Below, piece by piece: positions 17,339 through 26,700 of a stretch of DNA of 64,000 nt; the first letter of the stretch is position 1; every line of letters begins with the position of its first letter. The stretch is taken from NCBI RefSeq assembly GCF_003150675.1, contig NZ_QGGB01000002.1:372001-436000 (forward strand). Direction: 5' to 3'. The notes beneath the pieces are model-generated. The model was not told the DNA's origin. It saw only the letters and a list, made by a program, of their open reading frames with translations, and ran no database searches. Position numbers and translations under genes: made by a program. This stretch comes from Rhodohalobacter mucosus. GTDB taxonomy: Bacteria; Bacteroidota; Rhodothermia; Balneolales; Balneolaceae.

Positions 17339-19820
17339 CCAGGTCCTCCTCTTCGGTAATTTTTACATCCCGTGCGGTGCTGCCCTGGTACGGGCCCACC
17401 ACGCCGGCATTATAAAGCTGATCGATAATCCGGCCCGCCCTGTTGTATCCGATTTTGAGTTTTCGCTGAAGCAGGGAGACCGAACCTTGCTGATGAAGCA
17501 CAACAATTTTGGCTGCTTCCCTGAACAGGTCATCAATATCGTCAAGCGGATCGGGAATACCACCGTCATCCGTTTCAACCACAGGCAGCTGAAAAGGTTT
17601 CTTGAACCCTTTCTGTTCACCGATAAATGAGGTTACCCTCTCCACCTCTTCCGCACTTACATAAGCATTCTGAATCCGGGTCATTCCGGCACCGCTTGCA
17701 AAAAGCATGTCTCCGCGTCCCACAAGCTGGTCGGCGCCGCCTGTATCCAGAATCGTCCTTGAATCAACCTTTGAAGCGACCTGGTAAGCAATACGGGCGG
17801 GAAAATTGGCCTTGATGGTTCCTGTGATTACGTTTACGGACGGCCGCTGCGTGGCCACCACCAGATGAATGCCAATTGCGCGTGCAAGCTGTGCCAGCCG
17901 CGCAATGGGTTCCTCGATCTGTTTCCCGGCCGTCATCATCAGATCGGCCAGTTCATCAATAATCACTACAATGTAAGGCAGGTGGCGGTGGCCGAGCTCT
18001 TCATCCAGCTCACCGCTTTTAAATTTCTCGTTATATGATTTGATATCCCGCACCATCGCCATCTTGAGAAGGTCGTAGCGCTCATCCATCTCTTTGGTAA
18101 CGCTCTCCAGGGTCTCTAATGCCATATCCGTATTGGTCACAATGGGCTCTTCAGAACCCGGCAGCACGGCCAGGTAGTGATTCTGTATATTTCGGTAAAG
18201 AGACAGCTCGATCTTTTTGGGATCAACGAGCACAAACTTGAGGTTGTCGGGATGACATTTATAGAGCAGGCACGTGATAATCGTGTTGATCCCGACCGAT
18301 TTACCCGAACCCGTTGCTCCTGCAATGAGAAGGTGAGGCATCCGGGTAAGGTCGATCATAAACACTTCATTCTCGATCGTTTTTCCAAACGCCACGGGCA
18401 GTTCGTGGTCGGTCTCCACAAACTTTTTGGTGTTGATGACCGACTTAATGTAAACCGTCTCGCGCGTGCTGTTCGGCACCTCAATTCCCACGGCTGATCG
18501 GCCCGGAATCGGTGCGATAATGCGAAGACCATGCGAAGCGGTGGCCATTTTCAGGTCGTTGGCATAGCTCTCAATCTTGCTGATTTTCACATCAGGTGAC
18601 GGTTCCAGCTCGTAAAGCGTCACCGTAGGCCCAACAATCGCATTGATGCTCAAGATCTCAATCTTGTGACGTTTCAGCTTATCAAGAATGATGCGCTTAT
18701 TCTCCTTGATCTCATCAAGGTCTACCTCATTCCCTTCATTCGGCGGAGCGTCGAGCAGGTCGATTCCGGGAAACTTGTATTTGATAACCGGTACTTCGCG
18801 TGCTTTATCCTTGTTGACACGGTCCAGTTCACGCTCGCTGGCTTCTTCATCGCCCTCACCCACAAAAACAGAGATTTCGACATCATCGTCATCGTTGTCA
18901 TCAACTACGGTTTTCTCCTCTGCCGCCGTCTTCTTTTCCAGAATAGCACGCGGGGGAAGCTTTTCAAGCTCTGCACGTTCCTTCTTTTTCTCGAGCTCCC
19001 GCTTTCGGTCCTCCTCCTGCGATCGCTCTACGATATCATCGATAGATGAGTGCTTCTGTGTATCGGGAGCAGTGTCTGTATCGGATGAAACAGGCTGTTT
19101 TTTGGCACTCTCCATCTCTTTTTTAGCGGCTGCATCCGCCTTTTGCCGCTGTTTGATGGCTGCTTTCTCCTCTTTCTTGCGAAGCCGCTCCTCACGTTTG
19201 CGGTCACGGTTTTCCCTGAAATCTGACGTCCAGCTTTTCAGGGTGTCGATGGTTTTCTGCAAATCCCTGTCAATCAGAATAAGTGCGGACACAAACAGCA
19301 AAACAGCCAGTATGATTATGGAGCCGACACCTGTGATATTGTGCAGAATCTGTGCAACCGAAATTCCCGATCCTCCGCTCCAGGCCATGGAGTAGGCTTC
19401 ATACTCGTTATAAAACCACCCGATCGTTGTTGAAATCAACACCATTACCCAGATACCATATGCCAGCGGCCACCCCAGTTCAGCAACCGGTTTTTGCCTG
19501 AAGACATACCATCCCAGCGAAGCTATCAGAATAGGCACTATAATACTCACATAGCCAAAAAGCACGTGCACAAACAAGTTGGAAATGTAGGCCCCTATCA
19601 CACCGAGCCAGTTATTGACCCGCAGCGCAGGACCTCGGTCCACCTGCAGAAGAGACTCGGATGAAAGAGTCTTCACAATACCGTAATCGGCAGGGTTGTA
19701 CGAAGCGATGCTGAGCAGAAGAAGAGCGGCTACCGCCATAATCAGAATGCCCGCTACCTCCATTTTGCGGGTATAGTCAAAACTGCTCAGAAAGCTGTTG
19801 TTCTTTTTCTTCTTTGCCAT
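17310..19820 (-). CDS. ftsK: FtsK/SpoIIIE DNA translocase
   Basis: This 836-aa protein has four or five N-terminal membrane segments (about residues 20-190), a charged linker (about 195-330) and a motor domain with Walker A GATGSGKS near residue 500 and Walker B VVIIDELADLMM. The C-terminal winged-helix gamma domain (about 765-830) ends near RAGRIIDQLYNAGVVGP and reads the polar KOPS-like sequences. It pumps chromosome termini across the division septum. It lies 4 nt after comB and overlaps the LolA-like gene by 29 nt. Confidence 0.96.
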   Translation of the reverse strand: MAKKKKNNSFLSSFDYTRKMEVAGILIMAVAALLLLSIASYNPADYGIVKTLSSESLLQVDRGPALRVNNWLGVIGAYISNLFVHVLFGYVSIIVPILIASLGWYVFRQKPVAELGWPLAYGIWVMVLISTTIGWFYNEYEAYSMAWSGGSGISVAQILHNITGVGSIIILAVLLFVSALILIDRDLQKTIDTLKSWTSDFRENRDRKREERLRKKEEKAAIKQRQKADAAAKKEMESAKKQPVSSDTDTAPDTQKHSSIDDIVERSQEEDRKRELEKKKERAELEKLPPRAILEKKTAAEEKTVVDDNDDDDVEISVFVGEGDEEASERELDRVNKDKAREVPVIKYKFPGIDLLDAPPNEGNEVDLDEIKENKRIILDKLKRHKIEILSINAIVGPTVTLYELEPSPDVKISKIESYANDLKMATASHGLRIIAPIPGRSAVGIEVPNSTRETVYIKSVINTKKFVETDHELPVAFGKTIENEVFMIDLTRMPHLLIAGATGSGKSVGINTIITCLLYKCHPDNLKFVLVDPKKIELSLYRNIQNHYLAVLPGSEEPIVTNTDMALETLESVTKEMDERYDLLKMAMVRDIKSYNEKFKSGELDEELGHRHLPYIVVIIDELADLMMTAGKQIEEPIARLAQLARAIGIHLVVATQRPSVNVITGTIKANFPARIAYQVASKVDSRTILDTGGADQLVGRGDMLFASGAGMTRIQNAYVSAEEVERVTSFIGEQKGFKKPFQLPVVETDDGGIPDPLDDIDDLFREAAKIVVLHQQGSVSLLQRKLKIGYNRAGRIIDQLYNAGVVGPYQGSTARDVKITEEEDLDEIFEELGL

Positions 19821-19824
19821 GGTT

Positions 19825-20550
19825 TTAAGAGATAATTCCGTCTGTCAATACGGGAACAATATCACATAGATCGATCTTGCAGCAGTAGGAGACGTCGTTA
19901 TTTTCCACTATATCTGCCAGCCTTACAGCGTGATTCGACTGCAGGATAACGGATTCGATATCATCCCGGTATTTTTCAAACAGTCCAAATGCAACTTTTG
20001 CACCATCCGGTGCCGTGTCGGGTAAAGAGCCGCCGTACAATTTGTAAATAATTGCACCGGCAAGCAATGTATCCTCCAGGGCCAAACGGCCTTTCCATCC
20101 TGCACAAAGCAAAATAACGTCATTTTGAGAGGATTCCAGATAGCGGGATACGGCCGTAAGGTTCAAAAATGCACCGATCATTACGTTGGACGCACCCATC
20201 GACTTTTTTACTGCCTTGGTTCCGTTGGTGGTATTAAAGATGAGTGTTTTTCCCTCCACATGTTCCCGGGTATATTCAAGAGGCGAGTTTCCCAGGTCAT
20301 AACCCTCAATTTTCACACCGTCCTTCTCACCGCAGAGCAGGTGGTTTTCAGAATCCAGGTTCTGTGAAATTTTACTTGCTTCACCCATATCACCCACAGG
20401 AATAACGCCCCTGGCGCCATTCATCAAGGCTGTTACCATTGTTGACGTAGCACGCAGCACATCGATTACAACCACGGTTTTATTTCTCAGATCATTTTCC
20501 TGAAACGATTGCGCTGAGAAAAATACATCAATACTTCTGGCCTGGATCAT
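19825..20550 (-). CDS. comB: 2-phosphosulfolactate phosphatase family protein (ComB)
   Basis: This 241-aa protein of the ComB family has DVLRATSTMVTALMNGA near residue 30, FNTTNGTKAV near residue 105 and LLCAGWKGRLALEDTL near residue 145. In methanogens ComB makes sulfolactate for coenzyme M. Bacterial members are common, but their substrate is usually untested. It sits between gcvT and ftsK with gaps of 46 and 4 nt. No other sulfolactate gene is visible. Confidence 0.88.
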   Translation of the reverse strand: MIQARSIDVFFSAQSFQENDLRNKTVVVIDVLRATSTMVTALMNGARGVIPVGDMGEASKISQNLDSENHLLCGEKDGVKIEGYDLGNSPLEYTREHVEGKTLIFNTTNGTKAVKKSMGASNVMIGAFLNLTAVSRYLESSQNDVILLCAGWKGRLALEDTLLAGAIIYKLYGGSLPDTAPDGAKVAFGLFEKYRDDIESVILQSNHAVRLADIVENNDVSYCCKIDLCDIVPVLTDGIIS

Positions 20551-20596
20551 ATATAATTCGTCTGAAAACCTGCTTTTAATCTGTTACGGTTACTGC

Positions 20597-21694
20597 CTAC
20601 TTTTTGTAGAAAGGGGGTTTTACGATAACGGCATCCGCTTCCTTCTTTCGAATACGGACCCGCACACTGTTGCCCGGAACTGCATTTTCGGCTGAAACAT
20701 ATCCCATTCCAATTCCCTTCTCCAGTGAAATGGATTGTGTACCGCTTGTCACAAAACCGATATCATTTCCCTCTTTATCCAGGATGTCATACCCGGTACG
20801 GGGCACACTTCTGGGCGCCGACAGCTCAAGGCCCATCAATTTTCTTTCAACGCCGTTTTCTTTCTGTTTCAGCAGGGCAGTGCGGCCCACGAATTCTCCC
20901 TTATCCAGTTTTGTAAGCCACCCCATCCGGGCTTCGAGCGGAGTTGTATCCCTGGTAATGTCATTTCCATAGAGCGCGTAGCCCATTTCGAGGCGAAGCG
21001 TATCGCGGGCTCCAAGGCCGGCAGGCTCAAGATCAAACTCTTTGCCGGCAAAAAAAAGAGCATTCCAAATGGCCACAGGGTCTGACTTTGCCGTATCAAT
21101 GTAAAGTTCGAAACCTTTCTCCCCGGTATAACCGGTGGCGGATATGATTACATTCTCTTCTCCGGCCACGCTGCCGTTTTCAAAGGTGTAGAATGAGATT
21201 GAGGCTACATCCGTATCGGTTAGCTTTTGTAAAATATCTGCCGAGGCAGGCCCCTGCAGTGCCAGCAGGGCAATTTCTTCAGACCGGTTTTCAATCTGAG
21301 CTTTCATACTGTTCTGGGAGACAATCCACCTCCAGTCCTTTTCAATATTTGAGGCGTTTACAACCAGCATGTACTCCTCCAAATCAAGCATGTACACCAG
21401 CAGATCGTCCACTATACCGCCATCCTCATAGCACATTGCCGAGTATTGAGCTTTTCCGGGCTTTAGCTTTGATGCATCGTTGATGGTCATTTTCTGGATC
21501 AGGTTCAGGGCTTCCGAACCACTCACAAAAAACTCTCCCATATGCGACACGTCAAAAAGGCCCGCCTTTTCGCGCACGGCAGTGTGTTCCTGTTTGATAC
21601 CGGCGTACTGAACCGGCATTTCGAACCCACCGAAATCGATTAGTTTTGCGCCAAGTTTTTCATGTTCGCTATAGAAGGGTGTTCGTTTTAACAT
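20597..21694 (-). CDS. gcvT: glycine cleavage system aminomethyltransferase (T protein)
   Basis: This 365-aa, full-length GcvT transfers the methylene group from the glycine-loaded H protein to tetrahydrofolate. Motifs include [19 protein letters not shown] near residue 190 and [18 protein letters not shown] near residue 228. It lacks local gcvH or gcvP, which is common where the genes are scattered. It leads the comB-ftsK stretch and may share its transcript. Confidence 0.95.
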   Translation of the reverse strand: MLKRTPFYSEHEKLGAKLIDFGGFEMPVQYAGIKQEHTAVREKAGLFDVSHMGEFFVSGSEALNLIQKMTINDASKLKPGKAQYSAMCYEDGGIVDDLLVYMLDLEEYMLVVNASNIEKDWRWIVSQNSMKAQIENRSEEIALLALQGPASADILQKLTDTDVASISFYTFENGSVAGEENVIISATGYTGEKGFELYIDTAKSDPVAIWNALFFAGKEFDLEPAGLGARDTLRLEMGYALYGNDITRDTTPLEARMGWLTKLDKGEFVGRTALLKQKENGVERKLMGLELSAPRSVPRTGYDILDKEGNDIGFVTSGTQSISLEKGIGMGYVSAENAVPGNSVRVRIRKKEADAVIVKPPFYKK

Positions 21695-21756
21695 TGTCCG
21701 GGATTAATCTGTTACTCGTTTACTCGGTTCGGTTAAAGATAAAAAAGTATAGAATG

Positions 21757-22161
21757 TTACGTTTCAGATCGGTTTACGGTATCCGGTGAGAAGGCAGGTA
21801 CACATACCGCCCAGTATTCTGCCTCTTCATCGAACGGGTTGGAATATCGTACCGTACAGTTTTTCCGGGCTACAAATGGCTGATTGGCTTCAATTTTCAC
21901 AAGCTTTCCATCGACCTCTGCCTGCATCCGGCCTCGTATAACTATGGTAACTTCATCAAACTCCGGCTTCTGTTCCGGCTCTTCCCAGCCCGGGGGTGCC
22001 ACCATGCGCGCCACGGAAAACTGCGAGGTGCCGCTGTTCTGCAGACCGATATACTCTTCAATAATTTTGTTTCCGGGAACAGGTATCTTTACAGGTGAGA
22101 GAGCATGAATACTGCCTTCCGTACAGATCAGTTTACCGTCAGTTGATGATTTCATGTGCAA
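21757..22161 (-). CDS. small cupin-domain protein
   Basis: This 134-aa single cupin barrel contains the core FDEVTIVIRGRMQAEVDGK (about residues 73-91) and a second motif near the YWAVCVPAF C-terminus. The His-rich metal site typical of cupin_2 enzymes is not obvious. The function is unknown. It is divergent from mrp and upstream of gcvT, with a 62-nt gap. Confidence 0.8.
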   Translation of the reverse strand: MHMKSSTDGKLICTEGSIHALSPVKIPVPGNKIIEEYIGLQNSGTSQFSVARMVAPPGWEEPEQKPEFDEVTIVIRGRMQAEVDGKLVKIEANQPFVARKNCTVRYSNPFDEEAEYWAVCVPAFSPDTVNRSET

Positions 22162-22258
22162 TGGGTATCTGGCTGCAAAACGGGAAAATCACTAAAACGT
22201 CTCGGAATCAATACCGATTTAAAATGAATCGGATGAAACGAGCGTTTGCATGAAGCCG

Positions 22259-22289
22259 TTTAGATTGCATCCATTTCTGATTATCTTTG
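22259..22289 (+). promoter_or_regulatory. candidate Bacteroidota-type promoter for mrp
   Basis: TATCTTTG at 22282-22289 fits the TAnnTTTG -7 element of Bacteroidota promoters, with TTTA 19 bases upstream (22259-22262) in place of TTTG. The predicted start lies about 30 nt before the mrp ATG at 22322. It was read by eye. Confidence 0.4.
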
Positions 22290-22321
22290 AAAGGTAACAA
22301 TTTCACACACTCAAAACATTT

Positions 22322-23458
22322 ATGTCTATCCATAAAGAACAGATTAAAAGCGCACTTGCGCATGTATTGCACCCACAGTATCAGAAAGACCTTATTACAC
22401 TCGATCTGATTCAGGATCTGATCATTCAGGACAAATATGTTTCATTTACTCTGGAAATGCCGAAAAAGGATGACAGCCTGGCTCATCAGCTGAAAGAGGA
22501 GTGCACGCGCGCCATCCATAAATTTGTGGATTCCGAGGCTGTGCTGGATATCACCGTCGGAATCAATATATCGCGGCAGAGAGAGCTTGAGGGCAAGGAT
22601 GATGAACCTGAACAAGCACAAAAAGCCCCGCAACAGGAACCGATACTTTCCGGAGTTAAACACGTGATAGCGGTGGCCTCGGGTAAAGGCGGTGTCGGAA
22701 AGTCGACCGTGGCCGCTAACCTGGCCGTTTCACTTGCACAAAGCGGCGCACGTGTTGGACTTCTTGATACCGACATCTACGGCCCTAGTGTGCCCACGAT
22801 GTTTGATGTGAAAGAGAGACCGAATATCACAACCGATAAAAAGCTCGTTCCTATTGAGAAGCACGGTGTGCACCTGGTTTCGATGGGATTTCTTGTAGAT
22901 ACCGATCAGGCTATGATCTGGAGAGGTCCGATGGTTACGAGTGCCGTTAAACAGTTTATGCAGGAAGTACAGTGGGGCGAACTTGACTATCTTGTTCTGG
23001 ACCTCCCTCCCGGCACGGGCGATATCCAGCTCACTATCGTACAGACCGTACCGCTTACAGGCGCCGTCATTGTTTCCACGCCGCAAACGGTTGCGCTCGA
23101 CGATGCCCGAAAAGGGGTGGCCATGTTCAGTAAAGTAAATGTTCCGGTATTGGGGATTGTGGAAAATATGGCTTACTTCGTACCGGAAGACATGCCCGAA
23201 AAAAAATATTATATCTTTGGAAAACACGGTGCGCGAAGGCTTGCACAAAAACTTGAAGTGCCGTTTCTGGGTGAGGTTCCACTGAGAGAACAGATACGCG
23301 AAACCAGCGACAGCGGAACGCCTGTTGTAGCATCCGACCCTTCCTCGCAGGCTGCAATCGGGCTTAAAGAGATCGCCAACCGCGTTCAGCAAACACTTGC
23401 GATCCAGGATCGCGACCGTTCATCCTCCGATAAGATAGAAATTACAATCCGGCCCTGA
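22322..23458 (+). CDS. mrp: Mrp/ApbC-family P-loop ATPase (Fe-S cluster carrier type)
   Basis: This 378-aa protein has an N-terminal FSCA/DUF59 domain (about residues 1-85) and a MinD-like ATPase with the deviant Walker [10 protein letters not shown] near residue 121 and LDLPPGTGD near residue 230. Family members carry 4Fe-4S clusters on a C-terminal CxxC pair. Here the matching segment ([20 protein letters not shown]) has no cysteine, as in other Bacteroidota-type homologues. It leads a run with the flavoprotein gene 17 nt downstream and the thioredoxin gene. Confidence 0.93.
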   Translation: MSIHKEQIKSALAHVLHPQYQKDLITLDLIQDLIIQDKYVSFTLEMPKKDDSLAHQLKEECTRAIHKFVDSEAVLDITVGINISRQRELEGKDDEPEQAQKAPQQEPILSGVKHVIAVASGKGGVGKSTVAANLAVSLAQSGARVGLLDTDIYGPSVPTMFDVKERPNITTDKKLVPIEKHGVHLVSMGFLVDTDQAMIWRGPMVTSAVKQFMQEVQWGELDYLVLDLPPGTGDIQLTIVQTVPLTGAVIVSTPQTVALDDARKGVAMFSKVNVPVLGIVENMAYFVPEDMPEKKYYIFGKHGARRLAQKLEVPFLGEVPLREQIRETSDSGTPVVASDPSSQAAIGLKEIANRVQQTLAIQDRDRSSSDKIEITIRP

Positions 23459-23475
23459 CACCAAAACTGCAGCCC

Positions 23476-24144
23476 ATGGACTCCCCATCCCATATTCCTT
23501 ACAGCAGCTACATAGAATACCCGCCAGACGAGATGATCCGTCGTGCCAGGGAGTTCAGGCTGGAGGTTCAAAGACGACGTACCGTTCGCGATTTTTCAGA
23601 TAAAGAAATTCCCGATGAGGTGCTTAAAGACTGTATTCGGGCCGCTTCTACAGCTCCGAACGGCGCCAATCTGCAACCGTGGCATTTTGCGGTTATCAGA
23701 AGTCCTGAACTGAAAAGGAAGATCCGCATTGCGGCAGAAAAGGAGGAGAGAGAGTTCTATACAAACCGGGCACCGAATGAGTGGCTCGAAGCCCTTCAAC
23801 CTCTCGGTACCAACGAATATAAACCATTCCTTGAAAAGGCGCCCTGCCTCATTGCCATATTCTCCCAAAGTTACGGCGTGGACGAAAAGGGAAAAAAAAG
23901 AAAACACTACTATGTAAAAGAGTCAGTCGGCATTGCGACCGGTATCCTGATTACGGCACTGCATCATGCGGGGCTGGCCACGCTTACACATACGCCCAGC
24001 CCGATGGGTTTTCTAAACGAACTTCTTGAACGTCCGGATAACGAAAAGCCCTTTCTGCTTTTGGTTACCGGCTATCCCGCTGAAGGCGTCACCGTACCCG
24101 ACATAGGGAAAAAGTCTCTTTCCGAAATTTCAACATTTCGATAG
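23476..24144 (+). CDS. nitroreductase-fold flavoprotein, iodotyrosine deiodinase-like
   Basis: This 222-aa FMN protein of the nitroreductase superfamily has RRRTVRDFS and [12 protein letters not shown] flavin-binding motifs. Residues matching the substrate lid of iodotyrosine deiodinases are present: E91, Y95 (REFYTNR) and K116 (TNEYKPFL), followed by [11 protein letters not shown] and the VPDIGKKSL end. Bacterial relatives can reductively dehalogenate halotyrosines; the natural substrate here is unknown. It is co-directional with mrp (17-nt gap) and the TlpA gene (5-nt gap). Confidence 0.85.
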   Translation: MDSPSHIPYSSYIEYPPDEMIRRAREFRLEVQRRRTVRDFSDKEIPDEVLKDCIRAASTAPNGANLQPWHFAVIRSPELKRKIRIAAEKEEREFYTNRAPNEWLEALQPLGTNEYKPFLEKAPCLIAIFSQSYGVDEKGKKRKHYYVKESVGIATGILITALHHAGLATLTHTPSPMGFLNELLERPDNEKPFLLLVTGYPAEGVTVPDIGKKSLSEISTFR

Positions 24145-24149
24145 TACAG

Positions 24150-24797
24150 ATGAACGCAAAATCACCCAAAACACCATCCGATAGATCTGAGGGCACAAAA
24201 AAGAAGTCCTCATCCCTGAAACGTAATTTAATCGAGTGGGGTATTTTAATTGGGGTTATTGTTATTCTGTATGCAACCGGCCTTCACACCCCTCTTATCG
24301 GAACATTACAAAAGGGGCTTCTGGCAACCGGACTGATCAAACCTGATATTCCGGAATCTACCGTAACTGCAGGATATCCTGATGCCGACCCCGGTTTCTA
24401 TTTTGCGGATGAGAGCGGCCGTACACAGTCACTCGACCTGTATCGCGGAAAGGTGATTTTTTTGAACGTATGGGCAACCTGGTGTCCGCCCTGCATTGCT
24501 GAAATGCCCTCCATTCAGGCACTTTACGATAATGTGAGTGACAATGACGATATCGTATTTTTGCTCGTTTCGGTAGATGAAAATTTTGATATCGCACAGC
24601 GGTTCATGGAGAACCGTGAACTATCCATGCCGATTGTACACTTCAGGGGAAAAGCTCCCGGGACATATGAAAGCGGTGTTGTTCCGACAACCTACGTGAT
24701 CTCCAAAGACGGCAAGCTGATGATGGAGAAACAGGGCTTTGCGAAGTATGATACGCCGGAGTTTGAGCAGTTCTTAATGGAGCTGGCGGGGATTTGA
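24150..24797 (+). CDS. TlpA/ResA-like membrane-anchored thiol-disulfide oxidoreductase
   Basis: This 215-aa protein has a basic N-terminus, a membrane anchor (about residues 30-52) and a periplasmic thioredoxin domain with the active site WCPPC (C112 and C115) and the cis-proline region GVVPTTYVI. It probably reduces disulfides or apocytochrome haem-binding cysteines. It is the last gene of the mrp run; a heptamer repeat element begins 3 nt after its stop codon. Confidence 0.92.
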   Translation: MNAKSPKTPSDRSEGTKKKSSSLKRNLIEWGILIGVIVILYATGLHTPLIGTLQKGLLATGLIKPDIPESTVTAGYPDADPGFYFADESGRTQSLDLYRGKVIFLNVWATWCPPCIAEMPSIQALYDNVSDNDDIVFLLVSVDENFDIAQRFMENRELSMPIVHFRGKAPGTYESGVVPTTYVISKDGKLMMEKQGFAKYDTPEFEQFLMELAGI

Positions 24798-24799
24798 GG

Positions 24800-24975
24800 G
24801 TTGGTGGTCTATTGTTAGTTGCCAGTTGTTTATGGTTGGTAGTTGGTGGTCTGTTGAGAGAAATTTATTTAGCCCAAACCCTGAGAGCCACTGAAGCATG
24901 GTGCTACTTTGGGATGTGTCAACTGAAAGATTACAACTGACTACTAACCACTGACAATTCATGGCTGATAGCTCT
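24800..24975. repeat. inverted heptamer array, ORF-less type
   Basis: The left arm (24800-24855) is eight 7-base units close to GTTGGTG/GTTAGTT in exact register. The right arm (24920-24975) is eight units close to CAACTGA/CCACTGA, the inverted complement. A 64-base centre (24856-24919) has no ORF. The array fills the gap between the TlpA gene and the arylsulfotransferase gene end. Confidence 0.8.
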
Positions 24976-24993
24976 TTGCACATCCAAATACCA

Positions 24994-26559
24994 TCACTCC
25001 GGATACATGCTCATCCGTTCCGTCCGGTGGAGTGTAATTAATCCAAAGGCAGCTTCCGGCGGAGTTATCGTAGCCTCAAAAATGACTTCTCCGGTGTTGT
25101 AATCAATCTCTATTGTTTTGCCATATTTTCTTCCGTCAAAATTTGAAGCTCCCGGAATAAAGAATACACGGTTATACTCAGGGTAATAGTCCACATCCGA
25201 AACGATACGCGAAAACGTCTCCTCACCTCTATCTTTTCCGTAGGTCCATGCCTGCTTAATGGTCATGTTGCTTTCATCAATTTCATACTCCACGACGCGG
25301 CTGTAGGGTTCTGCAATTCCATAGTTTCGGTTGTCACCGTTATCGAAAAGCATCACATTTCCATTGGGCATCCTCAAGGGTGCGTGCTGATACCATGCCC
25401 ATTCAAAATCGGGATGATTTGAATTGCCGTTCAATATGTCATTATTGTTTATTGGCTGATCGTTCGCATCCAGGGGCTGGAGCAGGAATTGGTTCAGGTC
25501 AGTGCCGTTACCGGATGTTTCCCACTCTTTGTGGGGTGCAATGATCCAGACAACCTCGTTGTTCTCCGTTAACTTTACCGTACCCTGTGTTCTGCCGGAA
25601 ACCACAATGGTATTATCTGTTTCATCGTAATAGAGAGCGTTTGCGTGGAACCAATCGACGGAAATATCGGCAAATGCCGTTGGCCACGCGGTTCGGTTCT
25701 TGTCAAGTGATTCCCGCAGATCCCACTCTCTGATGATCTGCCCGGTAGTGCGATCAATTTCAATAATGTGATCTTCAACCGTACTGATTCCCTGCTTATT
25801 TACGGTAACCAGAAAGTTTCCGTTTGGTTTTTCAGTCACCTCATGGTGAAACCCGTACCCCGGCATGGGCCAGGTGTTCAGAATTTCACCCAGCATATTG
25901 ATTTCATAAATGCTGCCGGTGTTTCCATTGCCAAAATAGAGATTTCCGTTTTGAAGGCGCTCCATTCCATCGTCGTAAAAGAGGCCGGATAACTCCGAAC
26001 CCTGATCTGCACCATAATCCAGGTACCACCTGATGTCGCCGGAAGAATCGAACATGAACGGCCTTTGGGGGGTGGCACTTCCGCCCTGCCGATGTCCAAA
26101 ATAACTTACAAAAGTTAGCCCGGGTATCATTTGAGATTGATTTGCAGTATTGATCTCGATGGCAGGCAGGTCAGCCAGAATCGGGCCCGTGGTTACTGAA
26201 TAGGATTTGGTGCCCAGGCTCCTGCCGCTGCCGGTAAAAAAGGTAAGCTCCACCAATTTTTCGACGTTCGGATACAGACCCAGCACCGGTATTTCATGGG
26301 TTGATGTTACCTCATCAAAACTATGGACAATATCGGACCCGGGTCCGTTTCTGCCGGGTATCCTTATAGATATTCTTACATCAGTGTCTGTTTCCAGTTC
26401 AATCAACGCAGTGAGAGGTGCAACACCGGAAGGGTTTACCGTCACAGATTCATTATCAATTCCAACTTCCAGATCCGAAGGCCCCGATGTATTGTCATTA
26501 CAGGCAACAATCACGATTACGGAAAACAGTACCAGAAGTATCCGGGAAATGCATTTCAT
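24994..26559 (-). CDS. arylsulfotransferase (ASST) family lipoprotein
   Basis: This 521-aa protein has a lipobox (VIVAC, Cys20), an N-terminal beta-sandwich domain (about 30-125) and a six-bladed propeller. Conserved catalytic residues of PAPS-independent arylsulfate sulfotransferases are visible: H238/H239 (GFHHEV), H305 (DWFHAN), R323 (SGRTQG) and H392 (YQHAPLR). The last is the likely sulfate-accepting histidine. It would move sulfate between phenolic compounds in the periplasm or on the outer surface. The usual disulfide-forming partner DsbL is not nearby. Confidence 0.88.
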   Translation of the reverse strand: MKCISRILLVLFSVIVIVACNDNTSGPSDLEVGIDNESVTVNPSGVAPLTALIELETDTDVRISIRIPGRNGPGSDIVHSFDEVTSTHEIPVLGLYPNVEKLVELTFFTGSGRSLGTKSYSVTTGPILADLPAIEINTANQSQMIPGLTFVSYFGHRQGGSATPQRPFMFDSSGDIRWYLDYGADQGSELSGLFYDDGMERLQNGNLYFGNGNTGSIYEINMLGEILNTWPMPGYGFHHEVTEKPNGNFLVTVNKQGISTVEDHIIEIDRTTGQIIREWDLRESLDKNRTAWPTAFADISVDWFHANALYYDETDNTIVVSGRTQGTVKLTENNEVVWIIAPHKEWETSGNGTDLNQFLLQPLDANDQPINNNDILNGNSNHPDFEWAWYQHAPLRMPNGNVMLFDNGDNRNYGIAEPYSRVVEYEIDESNMTIKQAWTYGKDRGEETFSRIVSDVDYYPEYNRVFFIPGASNFDGRKYGKTIEIDYNTGEVIFEATITPPEAAFGLITLHRTERMSMYPE

Positions 26560-26642
26560 AGATGTACTGACATTTTTTATTATCTGATTTTGATGATTCG
26601 AACAACTGGCTACAAGGTTCCGGGTTCAGACGACAGAACGAC

Positions 26643-26691
26643 TTACCACCAACCACTGACGGCTGATGACTGAAAGCTGACAGCTGTCAGC
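26643..26691. repeat. heptamer array with a perfect 20-bp palindrome
   Basis: Seven 7-base units run in register here, of the forms TTACCAC and TGAnnGC. The final units form the perfect palindrome AAGCTGACAGCTGTCAGCTT at 26674-26693, 7 nt from the stop codon of the metalloprotease gene. There is no T-run, so a simple terminator is unlikely. Confidence 0.7.
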
Positions 26692-26700
26692 TTCAAGTCT

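Noticed and set aside
24774-24983. Open frame covering the inverted heptamer array
   Set aside because: It is made by the repeat units and has no independent coding sign.
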